Assembly: GCA_036250225.1 (NCBI GenBank)
Contig: JAPZLL010000028.1
Location: forward strand, 124,001 to 188,000
Source of the DNA: Cercophora sp. LCS_1
Lineage: Eukaryota > Ascomycota > Sordariomycetes > Sordariales > Lasiosphaeriaceae
Direction of reading: 5' to 3'
Length of the DNA: 64,000 nt
Shown: piece after piece, positions 59,862 through 64,000 of the stretch
Layout of the letters: every line of letters begins with the position of its first letter
Position numbering within the stretch: the first letter of the stretch is position 1
Made by a program: the position numbers and the translations under genes
Notes under the pieces: model-generated
What the model was told of the DNA's origin: nothing
The model's input: only the letters and a program-made list of their open reading frames with translations
Databases searched by the model: none

Positions 59862-60635
59862 ATGAGTGGATGGATGGACGGATGGGAAATGTGTATCTCT
59901 TTTCTTGTTCCTATCTAGGGATGGTTGGTTGGTCGGTGGTTGGGATGATGTGGACGGCGATGAAGTGATGACATCAGACAAAGGCACAAACGGCAACGAA
60001 ATACTCATTTTTTCCACTGTGTTGGTTGTTGTATGACGCACTGACTGAACATGCCAAAAAAGTTTTCTTTTATATCCATGTTTTTCTTTTTGGGGTGGTT
60101 GTTGGTGGAGTTTGAGATGGTGTTGTTCCAAGTCAATAGGATGGGAGGACTTGTTGACTTGAAGGTGGAGAGATTTCTTGGGACCTCCTCCCGTCTGCCT
60201 ACTCATGGGGAGGGAAAGAGGGGGGAGCAAGAGCGATGGGGATGAGTTGGTCTTGTGACGAAGATGTACGATAGGGTAGATTGCTTGGTGAAAGCAAACG
60301 GGATGATTGCATGCCTCACCTTCCATTGTGTTCTATTGTGCTTCAGTGTCCAGTGTTCCGTGCTTCAAATGTGTCCCCTCCGTGTCCAGCTGATTGATGT
60401 AAACGTGCAATTGTTGGGTATGTAAATCCCCCCACGTGGCTGGCTTACCTGTCGTGTTCTCTCGTGGGATGAAGGGCAGTGGGGTTGGGTTCCTACGCAG
60501 TATTGCTGGTCAGAGTGACGGTCGGTTAGTATCGGCGCCGGTTGGATGGTGTAAGTTGGGCGTCGAAATGTGCAACAAAAAAAGCGCGTGGGATGACGAG
60601 TTGGAGATGCCTCATCGGGCGCGTTTCTGCGCACA

Positions 60636-60658
60636 ACGAAACGAAACGAAACGAAACG
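60636..60658. repeat. (ACGAA)4 pentanucleotide repeat
   Basis: Four and a half tandem units of ACGAA in a spacer, no gene nearby. Confidence 0.85.
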
Positions 60659-62629
60659 GAGGGAGGTCATCTCCTGGTGTTTGGGAACCAAGAGGGAAGG
60701 TCGCAAGAAACGGACGAATGTTTTGTTCGTACTGGATTTGCCGATTTGAAGCACGGCTGTTGTTTTGCGAGCCTACTTTCCGATTGACGCCCTCTTTTTT
60801 GTTTGTTGTTCGGCATTTGGGCGTCAATTGCTTAGGGTTGGGGGGGTGTGGGGGAGAAGGATTCAGGTTCAGGGGTTCTCCAACTGGATGTGTTCTGGGG
60901 TTTCCGGGCCTCGGCCAACTGAACCCAACTGCCGAGATTTCTTTGCTTTTTTTCTCTTTTTTTCTCTCTCTTTTTTTTGTCGCACTGCACTTCAACATGA
61001 CGACATCTTGGGGCATTGGTTTGCACATGGAGGGCCGAAATGGCGCCAGAAAAGTGCCATTGGTAGCGTGCCATCCATCAGAAGGCCCCCGCCCCTTTTC
61101 CGGTTGTCAGGTACCCGACAAGCCGGCCGTCATCTCGTGTCGATGCGACGCTAGTCGTCTTGCAAGGACGTGGTAGCGAGGTTGGATGGGAATTTTTCTG
61201 CCGGCTTTCTAGCGGACTTCGGCTCGCTCGTCTGACGGATGGTGACGTGCCTATCTATCTGTCGGTTCTCGAGTGAATGGACGACGGCTTGAGATATCGA
61301 TGCAAGACATGCAGACATTCCGACCTCGGCCGTCTGCGCTTGCGAGATGCAGCGCATATGCGGTGCAATCCCGGGGAAAGATAAAAGACGTGCCGTTGCA
61401 TCTCCGTACGACGGGACACTGATAGGGACGGCGCATTGCGGCCATGTGTTGTGTCGTGCTGTGCTGGTTCCAGCTTGTTCACCTCGACGCCCAGAGTTTG
61501 CTGGGAGCGGAGGTATCGCCGCACCGCCTTGATTGGGGTCGGCCCTTTGCAAGGCTTGCGGACCACGTGGTGCAGAAGCAGCACCGTGCATTGGTTCGCA
61601 AGAGACGAACAGAAGGCGAGGCTGGGGAAGGAACGGTGGATAATGATGCCCTGTTGCGAAATGGGACATGCAGCACGGCACGGCACTGGATCATGGCAGT
61701 GGAAACCGCCGCGACCCGTATCGATGAGCCAGCAACGGCCGTGATGGAAGACGTGCCCGGCGGATGCGCGGTAGGCGCTGCCGGTGTGCTGCTTCTGCCC
61801 CGGCACTGACTGCTTGGCCACAAGGTTTTGGCTGGTGTGGTGCCTGTGCTGTTTGCTGTAGCTGGTGCTGGTGCTGGTGCTGCCCGGTGCTGCCCGGTGC
61901 TGGCGCTGGCGCGGCGGGAGCTGGTGAAGCATACCGGCTCTACTATGGTGCCGGTGCAAGTCGTATCGAAATGATGTTGTTATGCCACCGGGCGTCCAGC
62001 ACAACCCTGGCATGCCCAAACGCAACTTTGTCGGACCGTTACCGGCGCCCGGGTCAGTGGTCTCTGGTGCGCTCTCCCGAGGTGGATCTCGACCCGCAAC
62101 GGAGCGTGCGCTCATCACCCCCTGGCACTGGCGCGGCTCCACAAACGGCTGTCTACGACCAACCACTGGCGGTCCAAATCGATTTGGATCAAAACCAGGA
62201 GCTGGGATGACCCAGGATCCCCCCGAGAAGGCAGGCCGTTCTGCGTAGGGGCTAGGTAAGTTGGCAGCAGCTTAGCAGTTCCGGGGCAAGCCCTGCTCGC
62301 CACATGTCCGTCATGTGAATCGAATTCCATCCAATGTCGCGCACTGTCCCATTCACTGGCGGTGTTCAGACCGCAAAAGCGAGAGGTGGTGGTCGGCAGT
62401 ATATATCCTCGCTGTGTCCAACTGACCTCTAGGCTCTCTCCCCTCTCCACTACCAATCCTCTTGGGTGTGGAAGCACAAAAATAAAAACAGCACCGCTAG
62501 ACTCCGCTCTGCCCGCATCCGACGATCCCGACTAGATCCGAGGCAGATTCTGACTTCCATTGCGCCAAGATAGAGACAGGCGACTCACCGCTCACCTAGG
62601 TGAAGATATCACAACCATCAACAGCAGTC

Positions 62630-64000
62630 ATGGCTCCTCACGCCGACGACACTCCGCCGCCCTCGGCCATTGAGCCTACCGGTAATGGCAGCAACGATAT
62701 TGTCGGGAAGAACGAGCCCAAATATGAAGACTACATCCAGTGGAAGCCTCTCCCTCCCGGCGGTCCTCTCAACCGCTGGTCGCAGTCCCTGACAAGGGGC
62801 CATGACTTTCCCGGTGCTCAGGCATGTCCTTCTCCTCATACTCCGTTGTGGTGCAGATGCTGACTCCAACAGGCCATGCTGTACGCAGCAGGTGTGCCCA
62901 ACGAGGATATGATGAAGAACGCTCCCCATGTCGGCATCGCAACCGTCTGGTGGGAGGGCAACCCGTGCAAGTGAGTTTCTCTCCCGCTCCCGTTCCCTTC
63001 TGTATACAAGCTAACGCTCCCAGCACTCATCTTCTTGAGCTGGGCAAGGCCGTCAAGACCGCCGTCGAGAAGCAAGACATGCTCGCCTGGCAGTTCAACA
63101 CAGTCGGCGTCTCGGACGGCATCACCATGGGCAGCGAAGGCATGCGCTTCTCGCTGCAGACGCGCGAGCTGATCGCCGACAGTATCGAGTCAGTGACCTG
63201 CGCGCAACACCACGACGCCAACATCTCGATCCCTGGCTGCGACAAGAACATGCCCGGCGTCATCATGGCCGCAGCCCGCCACAACCGACCCTTCCTCATG
63301 ATCTACGGCGGCACCATCCGCAAGGGCCACTCGACCCTCCTCGACCGCGAGATCAACATCTCAACCTGCTACGAAGCAGCCGGCGCCTACGCCTACGGCC
63401 GCCTCACGCCCAAGTGCAAGTCCTCGAACGCAACCCCCTCCCAAGTCCTGACCGACATCGAGCGCCACGCCTGTCCCGGCGCCGGTGCCTGCGGCGGCAT
63501 GTACACAGCCAACACCATGGCGACCGCCATCGAAGCCATGGGTCTCTGTCTCCCCGGCTCGTCCTCCTTCCCAGCAACCTCCCCCGAGAAAATGCGCGAA
63601 TGCACCAACGCAGCAACGGCCATCCACACCCTCATGGCACACGACATCCGCGCGCGCGATCTCATGTCGCGCGCCGCCTTCGAAAACGCCCTAGTCCTAA
63701 CCATGGTCCTAGGCGGCAGCACCAACGCGACCCTCCACTTCCTCGCCATGGCCTCCTCAGCCGACATCCCCCTCACAATCGACGACATCCAACGCACCTC
63801 CAACCGCACGCCTTACCTCGCCGACCTCGCCCCCTCAGGCAAATACTACATGGAAGACCTCTACTCCGTAGGCGGCACGCCCGCCGTCCTGAAAATGCTC
63901 ATCGCAACCGGTCTCATCGACGGCACGATCCCCACCGTGACAGGAAAAACCCTCGCCGAGAACGTCGCCTCCTGGCCCTCCCTCGACCCCGGCCAACGCA
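62630..64000 (+). CDS. Dihydroxyacid dehydratase paralog (IlvD/Edd family), 5' part; truncated by window end
   Basis: Three exons visible: 62630-62821, 62873-62970 and 63024 to the window edge. The intron after exon 1 begins GC, not GT (GCATGT..AACAG, with GCTGAC), and joins GAQ to AMLYAAG exactly where relatives align. The enzyme dehydrates dihydroxy acids in valine, leucine and isoleucine synthesis, using an iron-sulfur cluster. All three cluster Cys regions are seen: [17 protein letters not shown] and [19 protein letters not shown]. Substrate motifs [14 protein letters not shown] and [17 protein letters not shown] are also present. The N-terminus ([18 protein letters not shown]) is acidic and lacks a mitochondrial presequence, unlike the main fungal Ilv3. 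It may be a cytosolic paralog or act on another sugar acid. Confidence 0.9.

Larger units (their letters stand above)
59478..62629. other. Intergenic region, T-rich 3' flank and GC-rich spacer
   Basis: 59.5-60.3 kb is T-rich 3' flank of the SANT gene with two CT microsatellites. 60.4-62.6 kb contains frames of up to 303 codons (61255-62166, minus) without a domain. A GCTGGT/GCTGCC-type short repeat lies at about 61860-61915. No gene supported. Confidence 0.5.

Noticed and set aside
61255..62166. 303-codon open frame on the minus strand
   Set aside because: Composition is driven by a GCTGGT/GCTGCC-type repeat; no recognisable domain.

Overview
This is nuclear DNA of a filamentous ascomycete (Pezizomycotina), most likely a Sordariomycete. 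Genes are split by short introns (about 38-160 nt) with GTAAGT/GTGAGT-like donors and CTAAC/CTGAC branch sites close to the acceptor. Start codons sit behind C/A-rich leaders. The protein families are typically fungal: Zn2Cys6, Clr5-ankyrin, a large CorA-like protein, a Crh-type GH16 enzyme, and a Kex2-processed small cysteine-rich secreted protein. No bacterial operons, CRISPR arrays, rRNA or convincing tRNA genes were seen. I rebuilt most exon borders by hand, by joining reading frames across splice sites.

Layout. 0-6.4 kb: a large multi-exon CorA-like gene on the minus strand, with a probably broken small gene just upstream. 6.4-8.1 kb: AT-rich repeat remnants and a 14-bp minisatellite. 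8.1-10.2 kb: an intronless orphan with one membrane segment. 10.2-11.3 kb: AT-rich spacer with an 11-bp minisatellite. 11.3-13.7 kb: a Zn2Cys6 - coiled coil - ankyrin protein. 13.7-19.9 kb: about 6 kb without a convincing gene. 19.9-30.8 kb: gene-dense core with a conserved basic protein, OHCU decarboxylase (uric acid breakdown), a tail-anchored small protein, a multi-pass membrane protein, a BTB protein, a TesB-type acyl-CoA thioesterase, COX4, and a DUF4604/KIAA1143-like protein. 33-37.7 kb: a secreted cysteine-rich protein, a hypothetical protein, and a Clr5-ankyrin regulator. 40.5-42 kb: a Crh-family cell-wall transglycosylase. 46-47.4 kb: a Q/H/P-rich double-SANT protein. 47.4-58.3 kb: a second, 10.8-kb gene-free stretch. 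58.3-59.5 kb: a second SANT protein. 62.6-64 kb: the 5' part of a dihydroxyacid dehydratase paralog, cut by the window edge.

The genes do not form a pathway or an obvious biosynthetic cluster. They mix housekeeping metabolism (COX4, OHCU decarboxylase, thioesterase, DHAD), wall remodelling (Crh) and regulators (Zn2Cys6-ankyrin, Clr5-ankyrin, two SANT proteins, BTB). The unusual points are the Zn2Cys6-ankyrin fusion, the CorA architecture, three apparent frame breaks, a GC-AG intron in the DHAD gene, substituted catalytic positions in the thioesterase, and two very long gene-free stretches.
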